Assembly: GCA_964428835.1 (NCBI GenBank)
Contig: CAYRZQ010000005.1
Location: forward strand, 47,115 to 111,114
Direction: 5' to 3'
Origin: JAIXWP01 sp964428835
GTDB lineage: Bacteria; Bacteroidota; Bacteroidia; Flavobacteriales_D; Sanyastnellaceae
Length of the DNA: 64,000 bases
Position 1 is the first letter of the stretch; every line of letters starts with the position of its first letter. This document shows positions 1 through 8,907 of the stretch, in pieces. The notes beneath the pieces were generated by a model. The model had not been told where the DNA came from and did not search any database. It saw only the letters and a program-made list of their open reading frames with translations. A program made the position numbers and the translations under genes.

Positions 1-2020
1 ATGTACCTATTGCTGCTGTTCCTGGGTCATTGGCCTGCATCGTGTATGTGGTAGTAGAACATAAGTTGGCATCGGGGCCAGCATTAGCGGCAGGAGGCGT
101 GCCTTGGAATCGGGTGATTTGAACGAGGTCAACCCTATTCACCGAACACCACGGATAGCTTTGTGTCCAGATAAATGAGTTTTGACCTAATGATAAATTG
201 GAAACTGTTGTATTAGGAGAGTTTGGGTTTGCCAAAATACCTGTACCGCTAGCAACAGTCCAGAAACCAACGGCAAGGGGGTCGGGGTTAATGGCAGATA
301 GCGATGCTTGACTAGGGCCACAGACAAACTGATCTGCGCCAGCGTTGATAGGAGTATTAGGATTGACGACAGTGAAAATCAGATCCAAACTTCCTTGAAA
401 TCCGAATTCATTTTCAACAACGAATGTCACAGTGTCTCGCCCTACAAAGTTGAAAGGTGCAGTGTATCGGAAGCACGTATCATGCGGTGCGGAAGGAGGC
501 GCGATGATAATATTACCTTCATTACCACTAAAGCTATCAATAAAGTTATTGTTACCGCAGCTAAATACACGCAAGCAGTGGTCAACACTTTGGCCTTGAC
601 ATAAAGTGGCGACGTTGTAAATAGTAGTTGGAATGGGCTCTGCAGCGCTTGGATCCTGAAACTCAAACGCGTCATCAAAGCCCGATAAATATCCATACGC
701 TCCTGTGGCTCCATTACCTGTGAGCCAGCCCGCATGAAAGAATCCTTGCGATTGCACAACAACATTAAGAGGCAAGTTGGCATTGGGAATAGTCGCCGCT
801 CTCCATCCGGGTAAACCAGGGACGTTTTGAATGATTATTCCTGGAAATGCAGTAAACGGCGTTCCATTTATGGTTAAAGTAGCTGCTGCCGTGGGCTGAA
901 TCAAAATCTGCATGATTTCTTGTAGCCCGGGAATGTTAAACCTAGAAAACTCTATATACCTCGAACCAGTACACGATATTTCGGGCATGGCACTCATATC
1001 TACTTCTTCATCTAGAGAACAACCACTGACGTGGTAGCAAAATGCTGGGCGGTCTGTTCTAAAGTAATGCGGAGCTCCAAAAGCGCCGGTCATTGTCCAA
1101 TCAAAGAATTCACCAGCGTTGATGGTAGCAGCAGGCGTAGCTGAGCCATCGATAAAGATGTTTGTATTGTTCTGGGTTGCTACAATAATCGAATAATCCC
1201 ATGGGAAGTTATTATTACCCTTAATACACACCCATTCATTACCTGCGAGTCCAGTAGGAACCAGCTGGTCCGTTCCCCCGTCCGCAGCGTTGGCACCAGC
1301 TCCAGATATGCGCGTGTGGGTAGAACCACTGATCACTACGATATCTCTATTAGATGTGACCCGAGAACCACACACGTGCTCTATGGGACTATTTCCTCTA
1401 ATCAGGTAGCTTTCTCCAGCTTGTAATATTACCGTGTGTGGGTTAGATAACGCAGTGGTTCCATACATCGTGAAAGGTGTGCGAAAGCTAACCTGTGTAT
1501 TATTTTCTAATGCCATTACCGTAATGAAGTGATACTCTTCGGGCCCATAACTTCCATTGAAATTTCTAACCTGAGAACCACAATAAAACTCCCTTCCTAG
1601 GGCATTTCTCCCCTTCAAGGTAACTAGCGTTTGGTTGGTGCCTCCTGCAACGCGGTGTACACATTGAATTGGGGCTGAAGATGTAATTCTTAATCCAAAC
1701 TGTCGACTTGGAACACCCTCAACATTTGTTTGCCCTAAGACTGGTGTCAAAGGCACGAATAATGGGGTTCCAGATGTAACTGTGCCCGTAAAATTGAACG
1801 TTGTTCCATCAAGAGTGGATACGTTTACCGTAACTGGAAAACCGAACGGCGTGCTGATTACCAGATTCGATGGACTGTTTCGATCGGTATTTGAAACATC
1901 CCAAATTGGAGGCATCCAAAATTCTGTATCAAACTGGGCGGTTACGCTTTGAGAAAAAACTAAACCAAGAAGCACAATAATGATCTTGGTCAACAAACGG
2001 GATATATATTTTCCTACCAT
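1..2020 (-). CDS. Large secreted protein with IgGFc-binding-like domain (3' end cut by window edge)
   Basis: The frame is open on the minus strand from an ATG at 2020 to the window edge, about 673 codons, with no stop seen. The N-terminus has a signal peptide: basic residues, a hydrophobic stretch, and cleavage expected after SVTAQ near residue 29. The middle part (about residues 110-330) resembles the IgGFc-binding N-terminal family that is common in Bacteroidota surface proteins; visible pieces are IEHVCGSRV, then DIVVISGSTH and DQLVPTGLAGNEWV. The last part before the edge has Ig/PKD-like repeats with the phrases NAGADQFVCG and NAGPDANLC, which usually precede a gliding-motility (CHU_C) or T9SS tail. 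That tail would lie outside the window. The protein is probably cell-surface and adhesive. The family call is from motif resemblance; the ligand is unknown. Confidence 0.75.
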   Translation of the reverse strand, partial: MVGKYISRLLTKIIIVLLGLVFSQSVTAQFDTEFWMPPIWDVSNTDRNSPSNLVISTPFGFPVTVNVSTLDGTTFNFTGTVTSGTPLFVPLTPVLGQTNVEGVPSRQFGLRITSSAPIQCVHRVAGGTNQTLVTLKGRNALGREFYCGSQVRNFNGSYGPEEYHFITVMALENNTQVSFRTPFTMYGTTALSNPHTVILQAGESYLIRGNSPIEHVCGSRVTSNRDIVVISGSTHTRISGAGANAADGGTDQLVPTGLAGNEWVCIKGNNNFPWDYSIIVATQNNTNIFIDGSATPAATINAGEFFDWTMTGAFGAPHYFRTDRPAFCYHVSGCSLDEEVDMSAMPEISCTGSRYIEFSRFNIPGLQEIMQILIQPTAAATLTINGTPFTAFPGIIIQNVPGLPGWRAATIPNANLPLNVVVQSQGFFHAGWLTGNGATGAYGYLSGFDDAFEFQDPSAAEPIPTTIYNVATLCQGQSVDHCLRVFSCGNNNFIDSFSGNEGNIIIAPPSAPHDTCFRYTAPFNFVGRDTVTFVVENEFGFQGSLDLIFTVVNPNTPINAGADQFVCGPSQASLSAINPDPLAVGFWTVASGTGILANPNSPNTTVSNLSLGQNSFIWTQSYPWCSVNRVDLVQITRFQGTPPAANAGPDANLCSTTTYTMQANDPGTAAIGT

Positions 2021-2186
2021 GGGTGAACGGGTTCTCGCTTTATTTGAGTTAAGAAGTTTAGGACCAATAAATAATTATTAGCCGTCGTAAAATTCACAAC
2101 ATCAAGCGCACGTTATTTTAACCTCGTCGAAAGATTTCAACAAGCGAACGTGCAATGCATTGATTTTACTCTAATTATCTGTAATC

Positions 2187-3926
2187 CTAATTTTTGATGA
2201 CCTTCAGATACGCAGAATACGTATCATTGGTTACTCTTAAAACGTAGATGCCGCTTGAGTTTTCGCGAAGGTCTAATTGTATTGGTTCACTCGTGGATAC
2301 GCGTTCAATTTTTGATATCAAACGTCCTTCGAGATTAAGAATTTCAATATTAACCAGAGAAGATTTCGATTCTGTCAGATCAAGCCAGTAAATTCCTTGG
2401 CTTGGATTCGGAAAGACCTTTAATGAGTTGGCAAACTCCAAATCATTAGTGGAATTCACTACGGTCAGAACTTCTCCTTCAATCTCACAGCCATAGTTGG
2501 TAGTTACAGTAATTCCATAATTACCGCTAGCGGGATCAAGAATGAAAGAATCATTGGCACCTTCAATTGGCAAGCCATTGAATGTCCATTGGTAGCTAGT
2601 GTAAATATCTTCGACAGATAATTCATTGTTCAATTCATCGAAAACGATATTCACAGGCAAGCAAAGCACGAAGTCGCTTGAAATGGTCTCACAACCAAAC
2701 TCATTGGAAACGGCGCAGCTATATACGCCACCTTCGTTAGCTATCAAGGTATCATCGGTAGCTCCAGTGATTGGAATACCATTCAAAAACCATTGAAACG
2801 TATTGCCTCCAGCAATAGTAGCCGTAAGAGTATTTGTCGAGGAGCTAATGGTAACAGTTGGTGAGGGAAGAACCGAAACGGTCACTTCATCCGTAATATT
2901 TAAGGTCTCTTGCAACAAAATGGTCCACGTACCAATAGTTCCATCTCCTGAATTGAATACCGCTTGTCCTGAAGTTAAGTCGATATTAAAAGTGCCCAAT
3001 AAATCGTCAGCAGTTAAATCATCTTCATCCCAAAAAGAAATGGAATATTCGGGATTGGAAAGCACGATGTTCAAATTACTCCAGACAACGGTGGTGGAGT
3101 TATCAGTGGTGGTGGAGGTAAACACTACATTGCCTTCTCCATCGGATAGAGTAAAGTAAGGATCTGCAGTTCCCGAAAAGAATTCATCAATATCACCATT
3201 ACCGCTACCATTGATATTACCAAGGTTTATCTCATCCAGTATATATTCAGAAATAATAGTATTTAGCGATACTTCATAATCGCCTTCTGTCTCGTATAGG
3301 GCGGTAACGCTGGGATTTGTTGATGTTTCTCCATTGCCGAGGTTCCAGTTGTAGGTTGTGATTTGATGATTAGCTCCATTCAGTGTTGCCTCAAGATTCG
3401 CCGTCAAACTGCCGCAACTGGCGGTGTTGTCTATTGTAAAGCTTGAGGTGGTGGTGCTGCCTTGTTCAATGACCAAGGTGTATGTAAAACTTTGGTTTTG
3501 ATTGACCTCAAAGCCTGCTACGGTTGCCACTACCGCAACATTTATCAAAACATCATAAATTCCCGGAAGCAAAGGTGTGCCGCATAGTGTTGCACATCCA
3601 TAATTTTCACCCTGTGCAGGAAAATAAACACCGTTGGGGTTGTTGGTAGTGTATGAAAAACCAAATGGCAATCCTGTCACAGACGTAATCGTGATCTGAT
3701 TTAGCGTGACAGTGACATTAAGCTCAGGTTCAAGAATGGTCGATGGCAAGAAGAAAGTGAGTACTTGCTCGTAGTATTCTCCAGTAAATCCAACGGGTAG
3801 AGTTTCTGGACATAGGGTTGGCTGACCATCAGCGCTCACACAAGATAAGTCGGGATCGCAGCTGGGACATTGACCAAAAATGGTAATTGTTTGCAGGAAA
3901 AATAAACAAATGGCGAAGTACTTCAT
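2187..3926 (-). CDS. Secreted PKD/Ig-like protein with T9SS type A sorting tail
   Basis: This 579-aa protein starts with a short signal peptide (MKYFAICLFFLQTITIFGQ). A PKD-like domain lies near residues 180-225 (YNWNLGNGETSTNP). Two Ig-like modules follow, near 370-415 (FQWFLNGIPITGATDD) and 440-490 (YQWTFNGLPIEGANDS). The C-terminal 80 residues form a type A sorting domain (LKVFPNPSQGIYWLDL to SGIYVLRV). No catalytic domain is visible, so a structural or adhesive surface role is inferred. It lies upstream of the partial IgGFc-binding-like gene on the same strand with a 166-bp gap, and is divergent from the LTD protein to its right. Confidence 0.8.
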   Translation of the reverse strand: MKYFAICLFFLQTITIFGQCPSCDPDLSCVSADGQPTLCPETLPVGFTGEYYEQVLTFFLPSTILEPELNVTVTLNQITITSVTGLPFGFSYTTNNPNGVYFPAQGENYGCATLCGTPLLPGIYDVLINVAVVATVAGFEVNQNQSFTYTLVIEQGSTTTSSFTIDNTASCGSLTANLEATLNGANHQITTYNWNLGNGETSTNPSVTALYETEGDYEVSLNTIISEYILDEINLGNINGSGNGDIDEFFSGTADPYFTLSDGEGNVVFTSTTTDNSTTVVWSNLNIVLSNPEYSISFWDEDDLTADDLLGTFNIDLTSGQAVFNSGDGTIGTWTILLQETLNITDEVTVSVLPSPTVTISSSTNTLTATIAGGNTFQWFLNGIPITGATDDTLIANEGGVYSCAVSNEFGCETISSDFVLCLPVNIVFDELNNELSVEDIYTSYQWTFNGLPIEGANDSFILDPASGNYGITVTTNYGCEIEGEVLTVVNSTNDLEFANSLKVFPNPSQGIYWLDLTESKSSLVNIEILNLEGRLISKIERVSTSEPIQLDLRENSSGIYVLRVTNDTYSAYLKVIKN

Positions 3927-4011
3927 CAGTTGCTAAGATCAAAGGTTAAGGCAATGATAAGAAATTATGCATTTGTGTGGATTGTTTAGGTATTAATTCC
4001 TTTTGGATGTC

Positions 4012-4019
4012 TATTTTTG
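4012..4019 (+). promoter_or_regulatory. Candidate Bacteroidota -7 element for the LTD protein
   Basis: TATTTTTG matches TAnnTTTG exactly and ends 21 bp before the chosen ATG at 4041. No well-spaced TTG is seen upstream. The box overlaps the alternative TTG codon at 4017, which argues against that start. Confidence 0.4.
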
Positions 4020-4040
4020 ACGACTCAAAAAATAAATGGA

Positions 4041-7000
4041 ATGAAGAAAATTTTACTTTCAAGTTTATTATTAATGTTAAACTTCTTTGCTGCGCAAGCA
4101 CAAGTGGTAATTAACGAATTGGACGCAGACCAGCCTCAAACTGATGCTGCGGAGTTTATTGAACTCATCGGTGAACCGAACACTTCGCTCGATGGACTTG
4201 TGGTAGTCTTTATTAATGGAAATAATGATCAAGCCTATGCAGCCTATGACCTTGATGGTTATAGCACTGATGCTAACGGCCTTTTTGTGTTAGGGAACGT
4301 GGGAGTAGCTGCAGCCCAGCTCATATTTCCAGACAATACGCTTCAAAATGGACAAGACGCCGTTGCCATTTATTTGGGTAATGCCGTGGATTGGCCAGCG
4401 GGAGCTGTACCCACTAATGCCAATCTCGTAGATGCTGTCGTTTATGACACACAAGATGCAGATGACACTGTTTTAATTGATCTTCTTACTCCTGGCCAAC
4501 CTCAAATTGATGAGAATGGCGATATGAATGGAGTATTCAACTCAATCTCTCGGGTGCCCGACGGGGGAGCTCCTTTTAATACTTCAGTTTTCGTGCTGCA
4601 AGCACCAACACCTGGCGCTTTCAATGCTCCAGTGGGCCCCGTATGTAATGCAGGCATGGTTAGTGTCGAAGGTTTGGATAATCCAGCTCAACTTTGCAAT
4701 GATCAGGAATATGGAATTATCAATTTCTCCTCTAACTCTACGCAGCCTGGCGACGGTGTCTGGTTTGTAGTCACAAATACAAGTGGTGACATTGTTACAT
4801 ACAACGAAGATGGTATCTTTAACTTCGATGAATATGAATTGGGGAATTATCAAGTTTATAGCTTCTCTTTTATAGGCGAAGTGGACCTATCAAGCCTGCA
4901 AGCAGGTTTTCCTGTGAACGGAATAGCTGCATCAGAGTGTATTAATGTTTCATCAAGCTTTGTCACAATTCAAGTAATTGATTGCACCGTTCCTATTTGC
5001 AATGGAGGCACACTTGAAGCTACTTCTAATACCACTTTTTGCTCTGATGCAACGAACGCGAACGTAACTTTTAATGTGTCCGGAAATCAGGTTAATGGGG
5101 AATATACATTCGTCCTAACTGATGAAAATAACCTCGTCATCCAGCTGTTTAATGAAACGTCATTCAACACAGACAATCTTGAAATTGGAACTTATAGAAT
5201 TTGGGGATTGTCTTACTTCGGAGATTTAGATCCTACTACAATCGAACCTGGAGATGATGCGCTGTTTATATTGCCGTTTGAATTCTGCACGCAACTCTCA
5301 ACAAATTTTATTGCTATAAACATTGTCAATTGCGAATTCGAAAACGGTTGCCAGACGCTTATCATTTCTCAATACTTTGAAGGAACAGCTTTTAACAAGG
5401 CTATCGAGTTGTACAATACTTCTAATTTCCCAATTGATCTAGACGATTACGAGTTGTTTTTATATGCAAATGGAAGCACAGATGTCACCAATGCTTTCGC
5501 TCCACTTGGTATCCTCCCCGGTGGTGAAACATTTTTGATTGTTCACCCACAAGCAGACCCTGCTTTGTTGGCAATCGCCGATACAACGAGCAACGTAGTA
5601 AACTTCAATGGTGATGATGCAATTGTGCTTCAGGAAAACCTCGTTAATATTGATGTATTCGGTCAAGTAGGCGAAGACCCAGGAATGTTCTGGACTACAC
5701 CTGCGGGCAATACTCAAGACAATTCTTTGATCCGATTCAATTATGTGTCGGCACCAAATACTGATTGGGCGGTAACACAAAATCAGTATTTCTCTTCACC
5801 TATTTCCAGCTTTGAAACTCTAGGAAATCATGACTTTTTGCAGTGTAGCAATATCCCGCAAATGGGCTTTGAGATTTCAGCTATTTCAGTTGAGGAGAGC
5901 GTAGGACAAGTAGAGCTGATCGTAAACGCATACAACATTCCAGCTGCTGTTGATGTACAGGTGACATTGGCCGATGGAACAGCTATAGCAGGTGAGGACT
6001 TTGTAAACGACAACAACTATAATCTTTCATTCGCTGCTGGAAATTCGTCTCAGAGCGTTTTCATTAACATTATTGATGAGGACATTGAAGAAGACTTAGC
6101 CGAGTTCTTTACTGCAACGCTTTCTTCTGCTGTAGAGGTAGATTTCATTATACCTCAAGTTACAATTACGATTGAGTCTAATGATCAATCTTATCCTCTC
6201 TACACTATTGCTGAAGTAAGAGTGGAAAATGAGTTTGGAGTGATGGATAGCATTGGTGTCTTCTGCGAGTTGCGTGGCATTGTTCACGGAATCAATTTCA
6301 ATAGTGACGGAACACATTTCCATATTTTAGATGAGACTGGAGGTATCAAAGTTTTTCAAGCGTTAGAAGACTTGGGATATACTGTGACAGAAGGTGATAG
6401 CGTTCACGTAGGCGGTTTTATTGAGCAGTTTATGGGACAAGCAGAGATTCGTCCGGACTACATTACACTAATTGATGCAAATCACCCGCTTCAAACGCCA
6501 ACAGTAGTAAACGGATTGACAGAGGAAAATGAAAGTAGCTTAGTCACTATTTCATGTGTGAGCCTCGAAAATCCAGGTCAGTGGATTGCTTCTGGTACTG
6601 GGTTTATTGTTGATGTGACAGACGGAACCAACTCTTTTGAAGTGTGGATCGATGGGGATACAGAGTTGTTTAGCGGCGGGGTACTGGAAGGTAGTTTTAC
6701 TCTAACAGGAATTGTGGAGCAAATGGACAACGCTTCTCCTTTTGACAATAACTATGTTATTTTACCACGTTATATTGCGGATATAGATGACCAAGTTGTT
6801 GCTGATTTCAGCATTCCGAGTCCAATTGTTTTCGGAGACAATGGTGTCACCATTGCAATCGTAAATAACTCTTTAGGTGCAAATATTCTTGAATGGGATT
6901 TTGGCGATGGAAATACCTTTGAGGGTGAAGTAGAAGAACATACTTATACCTACGAAGCGTTGGCTCCGCTGGCTGAAATTACTGTTTCTTTGACCGCCTC

Positions 7001-7307
7001 AGGTGATGCTTGCACTGCTACATCTACTCAGACAGTGGATCTGGTTTATTCAAGCGTTGAAGAAGTAGATGCGTTCGAATTGAATGTGTATCCAGTGCCT
7101 GCCAACAATAATCTCACGATAGAAGCTGCTGAACTTGTCGAAATGGTTCAAGTTATCGACATCACAGGTCGTGTTGTCATTGCCATTCAAAATATGAATT
7201 CTCACCGTGTAGATGTGAATACAAGCGCTTTGAGCGTTGGTAATTACGTATTGCAAGTGATTTCTTCAGATGCTGCGGTAGTGAAGAGTTTTGTAGTATC
7301 AAGATAA
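4041..7307 (+). CDS. Secreted lamin-tail/Calx-beta/OB-fold/PKD protein with T9SS tail
   Basis: The protein has 1088 aa from ATG 4041, which starts a clean signal peptide (MKKILLSSLLLMLNFF, then AQAQ). An in-frame TTG at 4017 would add eight residues ahead of it and sits inside the likely promoter. Domains in order: a lamin-tail domain near 20-190 (VVINELDADQ, AAEFIELIG); two cysteine-containing repeats; a second lamin-tail domain near 440-600 (LIISQYFEGTAFNKAIELYN); a Calx-beta domain near 610-715; a YhcR-type OB fold near 725-830 (CELRGIVHG, FHILDETGGIKVF); a PKD domain near 930-1010 (LEWDFGDGNTFEGE); and a type A T9SS tail (LNVYPVPANNNLTIEA). Such LTD/OB modules often accompany extracellular nucleases, but no nuclease domain is present. 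A strong terminator follows. Confidence 0.8.
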   Translation: MKKILLSSLLLMLNFFAAQAQVVINELDADQPQTDAAEFIELIGEPNTSLDGLVVVFINGNNDQAYAAYDLDGYSTDANGLFVLGNVGVAAAQLIFPDNTLQNGQDAVAIYLGNAVDWPAGAVPTNANLVDAVVYDTQDADDTVLIDLLTPGQPQIDENGDMNGVFNSISRVPDGGAPFNTSVFVLQAPTPGAFNAPVGPVCNAGMVSVEGLDNPAQLCNDQEYGIINFSSNSTQPGDGVWFVVTNTSGDIVTYNEDGIFNFDEYELGNYQVYSFSFIGEVDLSSLQAGFPVNGIAASECINVSSSFVTIQVIDCTVPICNGGTLEATSNTTFCSDATNANVTFNVSGNQVNGEYTFVLTDENNLVIQLFNETSFNTDNLEIGTYRIWGLSYFGDLDPTTIEPGDDALFILPFEFCTQLSTNFIAINIVNCEFENGCQTLIISQYFEGTAFNKAIELYNTSNFPIDLDDYELFLYANGSTDVTNAFAPLGILPGGETFLIVHPQADPALLAIADTTSNVVNFNGDDAIVLQENLVNIDVFGQVGEDPGMFWTTPAGNTQDNSLIRFNYVSAPNTDWAVTQNQYFSSPISSFETLGNHDFLQCSNIPQMGFEISAISVEESVGQVELIVNAYNIPAAVDVQVTLADGTAIAGEDFVNDNNYNLSFAAGNSSQSVFINIIDEDIEEDLAEFFTATLSSAVEVDFIIPQVTITIESNDQSYPLYTIAEVRVENEFGVMDSIGVFCELRGIVHGINFNSDGTHFHILDETGGIKVFQALEDLGYTVTEGDSVHVGGFIEQFMGQAEIRPDYITLIDANHPLQTPTVVNGLTEENESSLVTISCVSLENPGQWIASGTGFIVDVTDGTNSFEVWIDGDTELFSGGVLEGSFTLTGIVEQMDNASPFDNNYVILPRYIADIDDQVVADFSIPSPIVFGDNGVTIAIVNNSLGANILEWDFGDGNTFEGEVEEHTYTYEALAPLAEITVSLTASGDACTATSTQTVDLVYSSVEEVDAFELNVYPVPANNNLTIEAAELVEMVQVIDITGRVVIAIQNMNSHRVDVNTSALSVGNYVLQVISSDAAVVKSFVVSR

Positions 7308-7327
7308 TTTTTAGGTTAAAATATAAA

Positions 7328-7360
7328 AGCCACGGCCCGCAAGGGCACGTGGCTTTTTTT
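7328..7360 (+). terminator. Rho-independent terminator after the LTD protein
   Basis: AGCCACG (7328-7334) pairs with CGTGGCT (7348-7354), extended by an inner GCCC/GGGC pairing, and runs straight into seven T residues. It lies 20 bp after the stop codon. Confidence 0.85.
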
Positions 7361-7366
7361 ATGTGT

Positions 7367-7374
7367 TAGCTTTG
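7367..7374 (+). promoter_or_regulatory. Candidate -7 element for the DUF502-EamA pair
   Basis: TAGCTTTG is an exact TAnnTTTG match, 22 bp before the ATG at 7397 and just after the preceding terminator. The upstream -33 box is not convincing. Confidence 0.45.
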
Positions 7375-7396
7375 CACCATCCTAATCTACCAATGC

Positions 7397-8011
7397 ATGG
7401 AAAAGAATGTTTTAAGAAAACTGGGAGGCTACTTTTTAAACGGAGTCCTAATAATCGTCCCCATTGCTGCGGTCGTGTACATCATCTACAAAGTGCTGGA
7501 GCTATTGAGCACGCCCTTCCTAACGTTGATGTATAATGAAAGAGAGCTTGCGGTGACCGGCCAGAAAATTTCTCCTCTTGCTATTTTATCTCTGCTGCTT
7601 TTTATTCTCGTTCTTGGGTACATCGGAACAAAACTCATCAACGAGCCGATCAAGAAACGAATTAGTCAATATGTAGAAAAAATACCTCTTTATAAAAGTA
7701 TAACCGATATCATCAACGCACTTGTTGGGAGTAAAAAAAGGTTCAATAAACCAGTATTGGTAAAGCTCAATCAGGAGCAAGATATAGAAGTGATTGGATT
7801 TATTACAGATGAAGACCTCAATGAATTGGCCGATGATATAGAAGGAAAGATTGGCGTCTATTTACCGATGAGTTTCAGCTTCTCTGGTCATTTGGTAATC
7901 GTGCCCAAAAAGAATGTCAAAGTCGTTGATAGAAACTCCGTTGATGTAATGAAGTATATCGTTAGCGGTGGAATAGTTGATCTTGATAATGCCAGCGATG
8001 ACAAGAACTAG
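7397..8011 (+). CDS. DUF502 family membrane protein
   Basis: This 204-aa protein has two membrane segments, near residues 13-35 (GVLIIVPIAAVVYIIYKVL) and 57-78 (SPLAILSLLLFILVLGYIG). A soluble C-terminal domain follows that contains the DUF502 signatures KIPLYKSITDIIN and GVYLPMSFSFSGHLVIVPK. The length and two-helix-plus-domain layout are normal for the family. The molecular role of DUF502 is not established; plant members are linked to membrane processes, and nothing here adds to that. The gene overlaps the 5' end of the EamA gene, so the two are probably cotranscribed. Confidence 0.85.
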   Translation: MEKNVLRKLGGYFLNGVLIIVPIAAVVYIIYKVLELLSTPFLTLMYNERELAVTGQKISPLAILSLLLFILVLGYIGTKLINEPIKKRISQYVEKIPLYKSITDIINALVGSKKRFNKPVLVKLNQEQDIEVIGFITDEDLNELADDIEGKIGVYLPMSFSFSGHLVIVPKKNVKVVDRNSVDVMKYIVSGGIVDLDNASDDKN

Positions 8012-8870
8012 AGCGCTGGCTATTTTACACCTCACTGTTTTTATTTGGGGATTCACAGGTATTCTGGGTAATGAAATTTCTTTAGATGCTGATAGATTGG
8101 TGTGGTGGCGCACCTTTGTTGCGGCCATAGCGATGGGCGCTTGGGCTTTTTTAGCAAAGAAGTCTTTGATAGCATCAACCAAAGAATTAATGGCTTATGC
8201 TGGAGTAGGAGTGCTCACAGCAGCTCATTGGATATGTTTTTTTGGAAGCATCAAAGTCAGTAATGTGAGCACGGCATTGGCCGTGGTGAGCACTACGAGT
8301 TTCTTTGTGGCTCTGGTAGCACCTTTTATAAGAAAAGCTAAGTTTGAATGGATAGAGTTGCTATTGGGAGTAATTGTAGTGGTTGGTTTGACGATTATTT
8401 TCAACTTTGAGCCGGACAAAACCTGGGGTATTATTCTTTCTTTATGTGCTGCCTTGTTGGCGGCCACATTTTCAAGCATCAATTCTGTTTTGGTAAAATC
8501 ATATCCTCCAACGCGCATTGCATTTTATGAGATGTTGTTTGGAATGCTTGCTGTTACAATTTACTTGTTGTTTTCAGGGCGGATGGAAGCTGAAATGTTT
8601 TCTTTGGAAGCCCGGGACTTTGCACTGATCTTAGTTTTGGGCATCTTAGCCACTGCCTTTGCGTATATCGTCAGTATCGATGTAATGAAGGTATTGTCTC
8701 CTTTTACATGTGCATTGACAATCAACCTAGAGCCATTGTACACAATAGTTTTTGCCTTGTTGATGTATGGGGAAAAGGAATATATGAGTCCTCAATTCTA
8801 TCTGGGCTCCGTTTTGATTTTATCGACTTTGTTTATCGACGCTTATTATAGAAATAAAAAAGCCGCTTAG
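7989..8870 (+). CDS. EamA/DMT-superfamily transporter
   Basis: The protein has about 293 aa and about ten hydrophobic helices arranged as two EamA repeats. The first begins at LAILHLTVFIWGFTGILG and the second near residue 150 (GIILSLCAALLAATFSSIN). The family consists of drug/metabolite exporters in the inner membrane; the substrate cannot be told. The start is uncertain. ATG 7989 is used here, ATG 7998 (MTRTRALAIL) fits the family equally well, and the TTG at 7977 is less likely. With any of these the gene overlaps the end of the DUF502 gene, suggesting translational coupling. The stop codon lies inside the stem of the following terminator. Confidence 0.85.
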   Translation: MPAMTRTRALAILHLTVFIWGFTGILGNEISLDADRLVWWRTFVAAIAMGAWAFLAKKSLIASTKELMAYAGVGVLTAAHWICFFGSIKVSNVSTALAVVSTTSFFVALVAPFIRKAKFEWIELLLGVIVVVGLTIIFNFEPDKTWGIILSLCAALLAATFSSINSVLVKSYPPTRIAFYEMLFGMLAVTIYLLFSGRMEAEMFSLEARDFALILVLGILATAFAYIVSIDVMKVLSPFTCALTINLEPLYTIVFALLMYGEKEYMSPQFYLGSVLILSTLFIDAYYRNKKAA

Positions 8871-8889
8871 AATTCTAAGCGGCTCTTTT
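8861..8889. terminator. Bidirectional terminator between convergent genes
   Basis: The stem AGCCGCTTAGAA/TTCTAAGCGGCT (8861-8884) is a perfect 24-bp palindrome. It is followed by TCTTTT on the plus strand and, read on the minus strand, by TTTTTT. It serves both the EamA gene and the minus-strand lipoprotein gene. The EamA TAG stop is inside the left arm. Confidence 0.85.
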
Positions 8890-8907
8890 GTAAATGCTTT
8901 GTATGTC

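Noticed and set aside
442..783. 113-codon minus-strand frame, and a 98-codon plus-strand frame at 308-604
   Set aside because: Both lie inside the long open minus-strand frame of the IgGFc-binding-like protein, which has coherent domain structure; they are shadows.
2803..3159. 118-codon plus-strand frame opposite the PKD protein
   Set aside because: It is antisense to a clear T9SS protein and has no signal, motif or promoter.
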